Shown: piece after piece, positions 32,608 through 41,263 of the stretch
Layout: every line of letters starts with the position of its first letter
Numbering within the stretch: the stretch's first letter is position 1
Notes under the pieces: generated by a model
The model's input: only the letters and a program-made list of their open reading frames with translations
The model's database searches: none
Told to the model about the DNA's origin: nothing
Program-made: the position numbers and the translations under genes
DNA from: Deltaproteobacteria bacterium
Lineage (GTDB): Bacteria > Myxococcota_A > UBA9160 > JAJDAL01
Assembly: GCA_029261875.1 (NCBI GenBank)
Contig: JAJDAL010000021.1
Location: 1 to 64,000, forward strand
Length of the DNA: 64,000 nt
Reading direction: 5' to 3'

Positions 32608-33794
32608 AGAGTTGTGATTCGGACTTTATTATCCTGATCGACGCTCTGAGGTACGACTTCATCGACGAGAAGCGGTCACCGTTTCTCTATAGGTTGAAGA
32701 AGGCAGGAATCCACGGCGACGTTTTGGAGACATACGCATTTCAGACAAGGCCAGCGTATTTCGCAGGACTCGAACCCCAGAGAAGCAATGTCTGCAATTT
32801 GTTCCAATATGATCCAGACCAATCTCCGTTTGGGTTTCTGAGAAAGTTGGAGCCGGTTGCATCTTTGATCGAACGATCGGGAGTGTCATGGCCGTTTCGA
32901 AAAGTAATTAAGCGAATCGGAAGATGGAGTGAACGGCGAAAAGGAAACGTTGCGTCGGCTGAAGTATTGTCCACGGACCAGATACCTTTGAACCTGCTTC
33001 ACTTTTTTTCGCTGAGTGAGAAACGCCACTCGGACACTGAAGGAGTGTATGGGGACGACGATACGATTTTTGACGCATTTAGGAGGTCGGGGAAAACCTG
33101 GTCGTGGTTCGGCTATCCGAGAGACTTTGGGAGCACGACTTCGATTCTGAGTCGGTATCGGGAGAGCTCGCACGCGGACGTTGTGTACATGCATTTCTCG
33201 GAAATAGATTGGGTTGGTCATCGTTTCGGACCTGATTCGGCGGAAATGGATGAGGCGATCACGCAGATGGACAATACGGTGAGGGAGGTACTGGAAGAAC
33301 CGCTCCGGCGAGGGCGAAGAGCGGTCATTTTCGGTGACCACGGTATGGTGAAGATAAAGTACGTGCTCGATCTCAAGAGAGTTTTGGGCAATCTTCCGCT
33401 TAAGCTCGGGCACGACTACCTATATTTTCTCGACAGCACTCAGGTGCGGTTGTGGTTCTTTACGAGTGCGGCAGAGGACATTGTGAGAGAGGCACTAACC
33501 GAAATCGATGGCGGTCGGGTATTGGATTGTGATGAGCGAAAACGATTGGGCATTGATTTCGCCGACCGGCGGTACGGCGACATGTTGTTCGCCGTCGATG
33601 GCCCGGGACTAATCCACCCTTCGTTTTTTTCGAGAGGGAAGAGCACTCCCCTTGGGATGCATGGATACATGCCTTCGGTAAGAGAGAATGCGACTCAAGT
33701 GATTGCGATAGGGTCCGGGATAGCGCCGAGAGACCTCGGAACCATCGAGATGACAGAGATCTACCACATCATTCTGGAGACGTTGGTGGGTTAA
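32604..33794 (+). CDS. AP-superfamily phosphodiesterase, cytoplasmic, intact active site
   Basis: A 396-residue alkaline-phosphatase-superfamily protein. Metal and nucleophile landmarks are all seen: LIDALRYDF near 12, FQTRPAYFAG near 48 (Thr nucleophile), IDWVGHRFGPDS near 205, FGDHGM near 245 and MHGYMP near 353. No signal peptide is present, unlike most phosphodiesterases of this kind, so it probably acts inside the cell or on the cytoplasmic side of a lipid-linked glycan. Its ATG overlaps the nucleotidyltransferase stop. It could transfer or remove a phosphate-linked group on the island's glycan; this is inference. Confidence 0.8.
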   Translation: MKSCDSDFIILIDALRYDFIDEKRSPFLYRLKKAGIHGDVLETYAFQTRPAYFAGLEPQRSNVCNLFQYDPDQSPFGFLRKLEPVASLIERSGVSWPFRKVIKRIGRWSERRKGNVASAEVLSTDQIPLNLLHFFSLSEKRHSDTEGVYGDDDTIFDAFRRSGKTWSWFGYPRDFGSTTSILSRYRESSHADVVYMHFSEIDWVGHRFGPDSAEMDEAITQMDNTVREVLEEPLRRGRRAVIFGDHGMVKIKYVLDLKRVLGNLPLKLGHDYLYFLDSTQVRLWFFTSAAEDIVREALTEIDGGRVLDCDERKRLGIDFADRRYGDMLFAVDGPGLIHPSFFSRGKSTPLGMHGYMPSVRENATQVIAIGSGIAPRDLGTIEMTEIYHIILETLVG

Positions 33795-33862
33795 CCGTTT
33801 GGTCGGGTGTTTATCACCTCGCCCCTGCTCACTGTCTACCTTGGAATACAACGATTCAGAAC

Positions 33863-35479
33863 TTGATCGAAAATCCCGATTCTTCCGATGTGGGTAACGC
33901 AATCCAAATCGGTGCTCGTTTCAATGCACATTTGGCGTTCGTCGTTTTCCTCGCATTGCTACTGAGAATTACAGGGGCGACCTGGGGATTACCGGACGAC
34001 CCCGGTTGGGCGGGGGGCCCCTTCCATCCCGACGAGGGAGTTGCGTTCAAGCAAGGGGGGGAACTCTACTCGAATCCGGACTCGGTCACGTTTGGGTGGG
34101 GGGGCGCGTTCTTCTTCCGAATTGCGTTTCTGGCCCGACTGCTTGCTGGCTCACTGGCAGAATCATTCTCCCGTTCTGAGTTCGCCACGACTCTGCTCTT
34201 GATGCGAGCACTCTGTGTAACTTTGGGAACTGCCACGGTTGCCATCGTGGGACGTTTGGCCGCCGGGGCATTCGGGCCCACTGTCGGGCTCGTCGCGGCA
34301 GCACTGCTGGCCTGCTTCCCGAACGCCGTTCTCTCGAGTCATTTCGCCAGGCCAGACACGATTCAGATGTTTCTATGCACTGTGGCACTCGCCTGTGCTT
34401 TCCGTTTCAGCCAATCGGGAAGTCAACGATATCTATTCGCCGGTGGCCTCGTCGCGGGACTCGGATTGGCGACGAGCGCTTGGGGACTTGTGGCTTTCGC
34501 GCCGCTGGGTGTGGCTTGGATCGTGCGCCGAATGGAGGGACCGGTTCCTTGGCCTACGTGCTTGCCGATCATGGGAGCCGCGGGATACGTGCTCGGAAGC
34601 TTCGAAACCTTCCTCTATTGGGACGCGGTTCGGGCAGCGTTTCAGCGAACCACGCAAATGCACGACACCGGGGCATTCCAATTCCCGACGGCGCTTCTAT
34701 CGACCGTTTCGTTCTACGGATTCGGAACGCTGGCAACCGTAAGCGCATGGATCGGAATGGTGATGATCGCGGCTCGTCGGAAACGCACTGATTGGGTCAT
34801 TCTCGGATACTTTCTGTTTGCGTGCTTCATCCTGAGCCGCATGGGTTCCGGAATGATGCGACACGTTCTCATCCTGGCTCCCGTCTTCGCGATGGCTGCA
34901 TCGCTCGCTTTGGTCACATTTGCCCGGTGGCTACCGGTTCGGTTCCTGAAATCGAATGTTCGCATCGCCCTCGTCACAGGCGCGGTTGTACTGTTTACTC
35001 TTCATCTCTCGCTTTCCTACGTTCTTCCGATGCAGTTTCGCGACGACCCGCGGGTCGAAGTTGGCCGGTGGTTTGCGCAGAACGCACGACCGGGATCGCT
35101 CGTTGGCGTGACGCAGAGCTTCTACGGCGACGATACCTACATTCCCCGTTTTCCAAGGAATCATGATCTGCGAATAGCGCCGTTACAACTCCGACGGAAC
35201 GTTGATGCTTCTCGCTATCTCGATTTTCCTCTCGACTACATTGCAACGACCGACTATGCAATCGACCGTGCGGCGGGTCCCACCGCGCCCGAGTTTTTCA
35301 GAGAGCTTCAGGAGAGCCCCCGATATCGTCTTGCACACGTTGTTTCCCTCGGGAAACCGTTCTTCCGTCTCGCGGATCGATTCGATCCGAAAGCGCCGGG
35401 TGACCTGATGTATTTGCGCTCTTCACACCGCGTCTATGAAAGAGAGGGGGCAGTACCCATCTCGGACGCCCGGTTCTGA
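33863..35479 (+). CDS. GT-C (family 39-like) membrane glycosyltransferase
   Basis: A 538-residue integral membrane protein with 10-12 helices, the first at about 25-40 (LAFVVFLALLLRITGATWG). The first periplasmic loop carries FHPDEG near 54, the acidic motif of family 39/ArnT-type enzymes that use polyprenyl-phosphate sugars. The last 130 residues form a soluble periplasmic domain. It begins with a TTG at 33863, 68 bases after the previous gene, and ends 18 bases from a convergent gene. GC content is closer to the chromosome than in the preceding genes. It may add a terminal sugar after flipping. Confidence 0.8.
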   Translation: MIENPDSSDVGNAIQIGARFNAHLAFVVFLALLLRITGATWGLPDDPGWAGGPFHPDEGVAFKQGGELYSNPDSVTFGWGGAFFFRIAFLARLLAGSLAESFSRSEFATTLLLMRALCVTLGTATVAIVGRLAAGAFGPTVGLVAAALLACFPNAVLSSHFARPDTIQMFLCTVALACAFRFSQSGSQRYLFAGGLVAGLGLATSAWGLVAFAPLGVAWIVRRMEGPVPWPTCLPIMGAAGYVLGSFETFLYWDAVRAAFQRTTQMHDTGAFQFPTALLSTVSFYGFGTLATVSAWIGMVMIAARRKRTDWVILGYFLFACFILSRMGSGMMRHVLILAPVFAMAASLALVTFARWLPVRFLKSNVRIALVTGAVVLFTLHLSLSYVLPMQFRDDPRVEVGRWFAQNARPGSLVGVTQSFYGDDTYIPRFPRNHDLRIAPLQLRRNVDASRYLDFPLDYIATTDYAIDRAAGPTAPEFFRELQESPRYRLAHVVSLGKPFFRLADRFDPKAPGDLMYLRSSHRVYEREGAVPISDARF

Positions 35480-35497
35480 TCCTATTGCCCGGCCGTT

Positions 35498-37093
35498 CTA
35501 GGGTTGGAGAGCGCTGACGTTGGTTTGAGAATCCATCGGCTCCGGTTCGTCGAGTTCGTAGATTCGGCCATCGCCAACGTCCATGATTCGCCGTAGTGCG
35601 AGTCGTTTCTCCAGCTCTACAGGGGTGGGGAGGTACCAGCGATGTCCAATCATTCTGAAATAGACAACGACGCCTTTTTCGTCTCGTAGGTGTCGTTCCA
35701 TTCGCTGTAGATCTTCCTCGTAGGTAGGGACGGGTCGACGAGTGTTTGGGTCCGAATGCCTGGGAATCGTGCGCGAATCCCGACCCGCAAGTAAGTCGAT
35801 GACATCCCTGCCATTGGTGTAGATCAGTCGCGACGGCGCGAGTTCTCGAATCCCCTTCAGGATTGCCATCCGTTGCCAGTAGGGACTCTCGTAAAAGCGT
35901 CCATGCTGCCGCCATTGTCTCGCGTCGCCGAGGGCCGTCTGCGTTTGAATCAAAAAGAAAAAAACGGCAATGCAGGCAATCCCCGTTCGTGAGATTCTTC
36001 CGAATCGCGCCGACGCGAGGAGTTCCGAACAAAGAATGACCGCGGCCGGAATTGCGAAAAGAAACAGTGGTGAGAGGATTCTTTGGGAAAGCGGTGTGTG
36101 AGCGTCAACGAAAGAAATCGAAAAGACCAAGAAGGCTGGATAGATAACTAGAAAAACTAGCGCCGGCGCTGTAAAGGGCTTTCTAAGTTGCGGTGTGCGC
36201 CGTAGGGCAGCTAGCGTTCCGATGGTCAAGAAGAGGAAGAACCCGACCAACGCGGCAACGTTCACCGAATACGGGTTCGTCGCCGGAAGAGACAGTCCTT
36301 CCATGAGGACGCCAAGTCCTCGGTGGATGGCTTGCATCGGGATAGGGTGGTACGCAAGTGTGCGATTGGTGGCTGTATCTGCGACCACGAGATTTCGGAC
36401 CATCCACGCCACTGCTGGTGCAACTGAGAGCGAAAAGAACAGACTCGCGCGAAGGAACCATCGGTTTCTTTCACCGAATAGAACGACCGATAGACTCGCG
36501 GCGACGATTAGTGCAGCACCAGCAAAGCGAGTCAAGAACGCCAATGCGGCGAGCGCCGCCGCACAACACAGCCATTTCCAGCCGACCTCTCCCAAGGCGC
36601 GTGTCAAACACGTCATCGCCCCGAGGCTCAATAGGAAGAAGAGAGATTCGCTCCAGACCATCGCCTCGACACTGAGAATAGTGGGTGAGGTTGTGAAGAG
36701 GAGGCCGGCCAAGGCTGCTGCGATCCAGCGACGTTGGGTCTCCGTCCAAACGACGAATGAAATCAACGCTCCGGTCAACCCAAACAAGATCGCGTGCAGG
36801 AAGCGAGCCCAGTGCCGAGGTTCTTCTCCACCCAATGCGAGAACGAGCGAGTAGAGCGGCTGATGATGTGTGAGGGGTTTTCCGTCGGCGACGGAGAAAC
36901 CCAAGCCGTCCTGAAGTCGCTGCGCGACTCGAACGAAGTCTGAAGAGTCAGGAGAAAGGCCGAGTCCCCAAGGAGTAGCGAAAAACAGAAGGGCCGCGGC
37001 GAAGCAGAAAATGACGCTTGCCACCATGGAGATCCGAAAACGGCTCGGCTGTCCTGAGTCTGCCGCCCCGAGTAGCGCATTTTCCTCAATCAT
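35498..37093 (-). CDS. GT-C-like polytopic membrane protein
   Basis: A 531-residue membrane protein with about 11 hydrophobic segments. The first helix (VIFCFAAALLFFATPWG) is followed by a loop with LSPDSSDFVRVAQRLQDG and then HHQPLYSLVLAL, the pattern of family 39-like glycosyltransferases in which the acidic residue lies soon after helix one. The C-terminal 130 residues are soluble. Its ATG overlaps the stop of the GT2 gene upstream, so the pair probably works together: the GT2 would make a polyprenyl-phosphate sugar that this protein uses. The acceptor is unknown. Confidence 0.75.
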   Translation of the reverse strand: MIEENALLGAADSGQPSRFRISMVASVIFCFAAALLFFATPWGLGLSPDSSDFVRVAQRLQDGLGFSVADGKPLTHHQPLYSLVLALGGEEPRHWARFLHAILFGLTGALISFVVWTETQRRWIAAALAGLLFTTSPTILSVEAMVWSESLFFLLSLGAMTCLTRALGEVGWKWLCCAAALAALAFLTRFAGAALIVAASLSVVLFGERNRWFLRASLFFSLSVAPAVAWMVRNLVVADTATNRTLAYHPIPMQAIHRGLGVLMEGLSLPATNPYSVNVAALVGFFLFLTIGTLAALRRTPQLRKPFTAPALVFLVIYPAFLVFSISFVDAHTPLSQRILSPLFLFAIPAAVILCSELLASARFGRISRTGIACIAVFFFLIQTQTALGDARQWRQHGRFYESPYWQRMAILKGIRELAPSRLIYTNGRDVIDLLAGRDSRTIPRHSDPNTRRPVPTYEEDLQRMERHLRDEKGVVVYFRMIGHRWYLPTPVELEKRLALRRIMDVGDGRIYELDEPEPMDSQTNVSALQP

Positions 37094-38439
37094 CGCTGGG
37101 TCTCGGGATCAACATCGTGAATCACGATGTCAAAGAATTCGAGGGTGCTGTCTTCGAAGACTACGTTGGCCCCGTCGATAGACCGGATCGACGGTCGCGG
37201 GTGGGCGATTGCGATTTTCGATCGATTCGTCGCGTAGACCGCGAATCCGCCGTTCTTGAGTTGATCAGCTGCATTGGCGACGAGCGCTGAACTCCCGTCG
37301 AACAGAATCCGGCCGCTTTCGGAGTTGAGAAGCTTTCGGATCTGTTCTGGGTCGCGGTATTCGTTCACGAGGAGGGAAGGGATCTGGTGGCGCTGATGCT
37401 GCGCGCTCCAGCGTTTCCGGCGAGGAGGCCGCTGCAGTCGTTGGTGAAAAAGAATCTCCTCCAGGTAGACGCGGTGGCGCTTGAGGAGGTCGCCGATCAA
37501 TCCCATGTACGCCATCAAGAGAGAGGACCCGACGAAGCCAGCCCCCAGTACGCCGGACCATTTGTGAGGCGATAGGGATCCGCTCTCCAGGTAGTGAATC
37601 AACAGAAATCCCCAGAGCATGATTCCCGGGACAATAAGGGCTGCTGCGATACCGCCGAAGAATCTCATAGGGTGATAGTCGCGGTACGCGCGAAATATGA
37701 TCCGAAAAGTTCGAACCGCGTAGGCCCAAAGATTCGAGGCAATCTTGCTGTTGCCGTGTTCGCGTTCCCCGCGCACCGCAATGGGGACCTCCGCAATACG
37801 CAGGTCCTTGAACGCCAGATTGAGGAAGACTTCCTGGGTGTAGGTGAAGCGTCCCATCAGGTTCAGGTTCAGCAAGGCTCGGCGGCTGTAGCAGCGCATA
37901 CCACAGGAAACGTCATGGAAGACCTGCCCGGTGAGGCTTGAGATGAGACGGCTCATCTGACGATTGCCCCAGCGTTTGAGCCACGGCATCTCTGGTTCGA
38001 GTGCAGGGTCGACGAATCGCGAAGCTGTCGAGAAGTCGGCGCGGCCGCCGACAACGGGCTCGATGAGCTTCGGAATATCGGCCGGATTGAACTGACCGTC
38101 CGCATCCAGGGTCACGAGGAGATCCGCACCCGAGTCGATGGCCTCGCGGACAGTCGTTCTGAACGCGGATCCAGCGCCCATGTTTCGGGCGTGACGGATT
38201 ACACGGGCGCCGGCCTGGTGGGAAAGTTCGGAAGTGGCGTCCGAGCTGCCATCATCAACCACCAGAACGTCCACACTCCGTGCACCCGAGAGGGAGCGAG
38301 GGACGCTGGATACGACCCGCCCAACCGTGACGGCTTCGTCGAAAGCCGGAATCGCGACGAGGATCGCAATTCCTTCCGGCGCACCGATCGCGTGCGATGA
38401 ATAATCGTCGTACTGGTTCGCAGCCGTGGGCAAACCCAT
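37090..38439 (-). CDS. Polyprenyl-phosphate sugar synthase-like GT2 with extra C-terminal domain
   Basis: A 449-residue protein. Residues 25-240 are a GT2 domain of the dolichol-phosphate mannose synthase type: AIPAFDEAVTVGRVV, VVDDGSSDAT, LVTLDADGQFNP (DxD) and VSCGMRCYSR. Two membrane helices follow near 265-290 and 300-325. After them come about 110 soluble residues (from LVNEYRDPEQIRKLL) not usual for the family and unlike anything I know. The N-terminal part would charge a lipid phosphate with a sugar for the GT-C protein encoded next. ATG start. It closes the island on the right. Confidence 0.85.
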   Translation of the reverse strand: MGLPTAANQYDDYSSHAIGAPEGIAILVAIPAFDEAVTVGRVVSSVPRSLSGARSVDVLVVDDGSSDATSELSHQAGARVIRHARNMGAGSAFRTTVREAIDSGADLLVTLDADGQFNPADIPKLIEPVVGGRADFSTASRFVDPALEPEMPWLKRWGNRQMSRLISSLTGQVFHDVSCGMRCYSRRALLNLNLMGRFTYTQEVFLNLAFKDLRIAEVPIAVRGEREHGNSKIASNLWAYAVRTFRIIFRAYRDYHPMRFFGGIAAALIVPGIMLWGFLLIHYLESGSLSPHKWSGVLGAGFVGSSLLMAYMGLIGDLLKRHRVYLEEILFHQRLQRPPRRKRWSAQHQRHQIPSLLVNEYRDPEQIRKLLNSESGRILFDGSSALVANAADQLKNGGFAVYATNRSKIAIAHPRPSIRSIDGANVVFEDSTLEFFDIVIHDVDPETQR

Positions 38440-38548
38440 TCCTCAGCCGGGTGCTTTTGCACTCGATTCATGAAAACTCAGCCCTACTGGTTGCGTCCTA
38501 ACGGGCGCGCATCTTGAGGCGTATGGGATTGGAATCTGGGCGGAAGGT

Positions 38549-39664
38549 CTACCCGGCGTAGTGGCTGCGCCGCTTCACCGCCAAGTGGCGATCCAGCTCA
38601 AAGATCTGGGTCTTTTTCCACCCCTTTGGGGCGTCGTCGGAGGCGGGTTCGCCGTCGGCCTTTTCGAATTTAAAGCCCAGGAGCTGGCATTCGAGGATTC
38701 CCAAGTCCGGGCGTTCCGGGTAGTCGCGTTTGCCCAGGATCCGCGTGGCGGCGAAGACGGTATCGCCGGCGAAGAGCGGGGCGGTGTGGCGGCCGGTGGG
38801 ATAGAGGATGTCGCCCAGGGTGTTGTCCCCCACATCCGGGCAGGAGAGGCCCAGGCAGAGGGTAAAGGGGATGCCGCCGAAGATGATCAGCTGGCCGCCC
38901 ACGTACTGCTTGGGGTTCAGGTCGATCATGTACTGGTTGCAGTGCACCTGGCTGGTGTTGTCGAGGATGGCGGTCAGGTGGATGTGCTCGTCGGTGACGG
39001 TTCGGCCGCGCGAGTGCTCGATGGTGGTGCCGGGCTCGAAATCCTCGAAATAGCTGTCGGGGCTCGTGAGGTGGGCCATGGACTTGTAGTCCACCGACGG
39101 GTCGTAGGCGGGGAGCTGGAGTTCGCAGGGCACGGAATCCGGCTCGGCCTCTCCGGGATGGAGCTCCGCCTCCATGTCGTCCTTCCAAACCTGAACCTTG
39201 CGCTGCCAGGTCATCACCACTGCTTCGCTCGGGTCGCCGACGTTCTTGCGGGCGGTGGACTGGACGTGGACGATGCCGAGGTTCGGCCGGCTCGAAGAAG
39301 GTCGCACGCTCAGCACCTTGGTCTCGACCTCGAGGGTGTCGCCCACATAGGCGGGGGCTCCAAACCGCATATCGATGTATTCCAGGTTGGCCCGGGCGTT
39401 TTCCGAGACGTCCTCGACGGTCTGGCTGAAGGCCACCAGCATGGTGAGGCCCGGAGGGCAAACCAGGCCGTCGAAACCGTAGGCCCGGGCGTAGCGGGCG
39501 TTCTTCGCGAGGGGGTTCGTGGTCATCGAGAACTCGGTGAAGGTGGTGAACAGACCCTCGGTGATGGTCTTTCCGCCCTTGTGGCGAAACACGTGACCCG
39601 GCCGGAAGTCTTCGAGGAAGTTGCCGGTTTTCTTCCGGATGATTCGAGCGTTTTCGGACACCAT
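38549..39664 (-). CDS. MaoC-like double-hotdog dehydratase, mesaconyl-CoA hydratase type
   Basis: A 371-residue protein with two hotdog domains. TGNFLEDFRPGHVFRHKGGK at the start and TSPDSYFEDFEPGTTIEHSR near 200 are the paired openings of each half, each followed by a T-x-T/D-E-H block (ITEGLFTTF, VTDEHIHLTAIL). This layout and the N-terminal NFLEDF match mesaconyl-CoA hydratase (beta-methylmalyl-CoA dehydratase) of the ethylmalonyl-CoA pathway. ATG behind GGGAGG; a longer upstream frame is Arg-Pro-rich and rejected. It probably belongs with the mutase and malyl-CoA-lyase-type genes, now separated from them by the glycan island. MaoC enoyl-CoA hydratase of other specificity is the alternative. 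Confidence 0.8.
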   Translation of the reverse strand: MVSENARIIRKKTGNFLEDFRPGHVFRHKGGKTITEGLFTTFTEFSMTTNPLAKNARYARAYGFDGLVCPPGLTMLVAFSQTVEDVSENARANLEYIDMRFGAPAYVGDTLEVETKVLSVRPSSSRPNLGIVHVQSTARKNVGDPSEAVVMTWQRKVQVWKDDMEAELHPGEAEPDSVPCELQLPAYDPSVDYKSMAHLTSPDSYFEDFEPGTTIEHSRGRTVTDEHIHLTAILDNTSQVHCNQYMIDLNPKQYVGGQLIIFGGIPFTLCLGLSCPDVGDNTLGDILYPTGRHTAPLFAGDTVFAATRILGKRDYPERPDLGILECQLLGFKFEKADGEPASDDAPKGWKKTQIFELDRHLAVKRRSHYAG

Positions 39665-39782
39665 GGCCTCCCGATTCCCACTTCGTGGGGTGTGCGGCCG
39701 CGGGTCGCGGGGCCTCCCCATTTCGGTTGAAGGGCGCACAACGTAGCGCAGGGTCCGGGCGGCGGAGGGCCGGGAGCTGGCT

Positions 39783-39788
39783 TATAGT
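39783..39788 (+). promoter_or_regulatory. TATAGT -10 candidate upstream of pntAA
   Basis: TATAGT stands in GC-rich DNA 24 bases before the GTG of pntAA. A GAGGG ribosome-binding site lies between them at 39801. A start near 39795 would give an 18-base leader. The -35 region is not convincing. Confidence 0.4.
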
Positions 39789-39812
39789 GCCGCCCCGCAA
39801 GAGGGTTCGACT

Positions 39813-40970
39813 GTGATCATCGCCGTCCCCAAAGAAACCGCTCCCGGAGAACGCCGCGTCGCTCTGATTCCCGACATGGTGCGCCAGCTCGTGAAGCAGG
39901 AGCTCGAAGTCGTGGTCGAGCGCGGTGCCGGGGCCGAAGCCACGTTTTCCGACGACGCCTACGAGACCGCCGGAGCCAAGATCGAGTCCGATGTGGCGGC
40001 GCTGTTCGGCCGGGCCGACGTCGTTCTGAAAGTACAGCCGCCGGGCGAAACCGGTTCCGGCGGCCACGAAGCGGACCTGATCCGAGAGGGCAGCGTCGCG
40101 ATCGGGTTCATGAAACCCCTCGATGAGCCCGAGCTGGCGGGGCGGATGGCGAAGGGCGGAATCACGTCGTTCGCCCTCGAGCTGATGCCCCGCATCACGC
40201 GCGCCCAGAGCATGGACGTACTCTCTTCCCAGAACACGGTCCAGGGCTACCGCGCGGTGCTGCTCGCCGCCCAAGCGCTGCCGCGTCTGTTCCCCATGAT
40301 GGTGACGGCGGCCGGCACGATTTCTCCGGCCCGCGTGCTCATCGTCGGTGCGGGGGTCGCGGGACTGCAGGCGATTGCGACCGCGCGACGTTTGGGTGCG
40401 GTGGTCGAGGCCTACGACACGCGCCCGGCGGTGAAGGAACAAGTGCAGAGTCTCGGTGCACGTTTCGTCGAACTCGAGATCGAAGCCGAAGACGCCGAGG
40501 ATGCCGGCGGATACGCGCGCGCCCAGACGGAAGAGTTCTACGCCAAGCAACGCGAGTTGTTGGGCCAGCGTGTGCGGGCTGCGGACGTCGTCATCACGAC
40601 GGCGCTGGTGCCCGGGCAAACGGCGCCGCGCTTGATCGAAGAAGACGTCGTGCGCGACATGAAGCCCGGCTCGGTGATCGTCGATCTCGCGGCCGAAAAG
40701 GGCGGCAACTGCGCGGTCACCAAGGAGAACCAGGTCGTGTTCGCCCACGGTGTCCAGGTCATGGGCCCGACGAATCTGCCCAGCACCGCGCCGTTCCACG
40801 CCAGTCAGCTCTATTCGAAGAACATCACCACCTATCTCAATCACCTCGTGAAAGAAGGGAAGCTCATCGTCGACCTCGAGGACGAGCTGACCCGCGCACC
40901 GCTGCTCACCTATCGGGGTGAGGTGATGCACGAGGAAACGAAATCGCGCCTGGATTCGGGAGGAGACTGA
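39813..40970 (+). CDS. pntAA: NAD(P) transhydrogenase subunit alpha part 1
   Basis: A 385-residue soluble NAD(H)-binding subunit (domain I) of proton-translocating transhydrogenase. VPKETAPGERRVALIPD starts the alanine-dehydrogenase-like fold; the NAD-binding GAGVAGLQAIATARRLGA is near 178, and the mobile-loop region and KPGSVIVDLAAEKGGN near 285 are conserved. The complex uses the proton motive force to reduce NADP+ with NADH. GTG start. The gene overlaps pntAB by one base. The split into AA and AB is typical of many bacteria outside the enterics. Biosynthetic demand for NADPH by nearby CoA-ester routes is a likely reason for its position. Confidence 0.95.
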   Translation: MIIAVPKETAPGERRVALIPDMVRQLVKQELEVVVERGAGAEATFSDDAYETAGAKIESDVAALFGRADVVLKVQPPGETGSGGHEADLIREGSVAIGFMKPLDEPELAGRMAKGGITSFALELMPRITRAQSMDVLSSQNTVQGYRAVLLAAQALPRLFPMMVTAAGTISPARVLIVGAGVAGLQAIATARRLGAVVEAYDTRPAVKEQVQSLGARFVELEIEAEDAEDAGGYARAQTEEFYAKQRELLGQRVRAADVVITTALVPGQTAPRLIEEDVVRDMKPGSVIVDLAAEKGGNCAVTKENQVVFAHGVQVMGPTNLPSTAPFHASQLYSKNITTYLNHLVKEGKLIVDLEDELTRAPLLTYRGEVMHEETKSRLDSGGD

Positions 40971-41263
40971 TGCTCGAGGACCCCGCAGTAGCGCTTACCA
41001 TTTTCGTCCTGGCTCTTTTCGTCGGCATCGAAGTGATCTCCAAGGTGCCGCCGTTGCTCCACACGCCGCTGATGTCGGGTTCGAACGCGATCTCGGGCAT
41101 CACCATCGTGGGCGCGATTCTGGCCGCCGGCGCGGAGCATCGAACGCTCGCCACCTGGCTGGGACTGGTGGCCATCATCGTCGCCACCATCAACGTGGTG
41201 GGCGGTTTCATGGTCACGAACCGCATGCTCGAGATGTTCGAGAAGAAACCCAAGAAATCATGA
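40970..41263 (+). CDS. pntAB: NAD(P) transhydrogenase subunit alpha part 2
   Basis: A 97-residue membrane subunit with three helices (ALTIFVLALFVGIEVI, ITIVGAILAAG, LGLVAIIVATINVVGGF). VPPLLHTPLMSGSNAISGI is the conserved block between helices one and two of this subunit. It forms part of the proton channel with PntB. The ATG overlaps the pntAA stop by one base and its stop overlaps the pntB start by four. Confidence 0.95.
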   Translation: MLEDPAVALTIFVLALFVGIEVISKVPPLLHTPLMSGSNAISGITIVGAILAAGAEHRTLATWLGLVAIIVATINVVGGFMVTNRMLEMFEKKPKKS

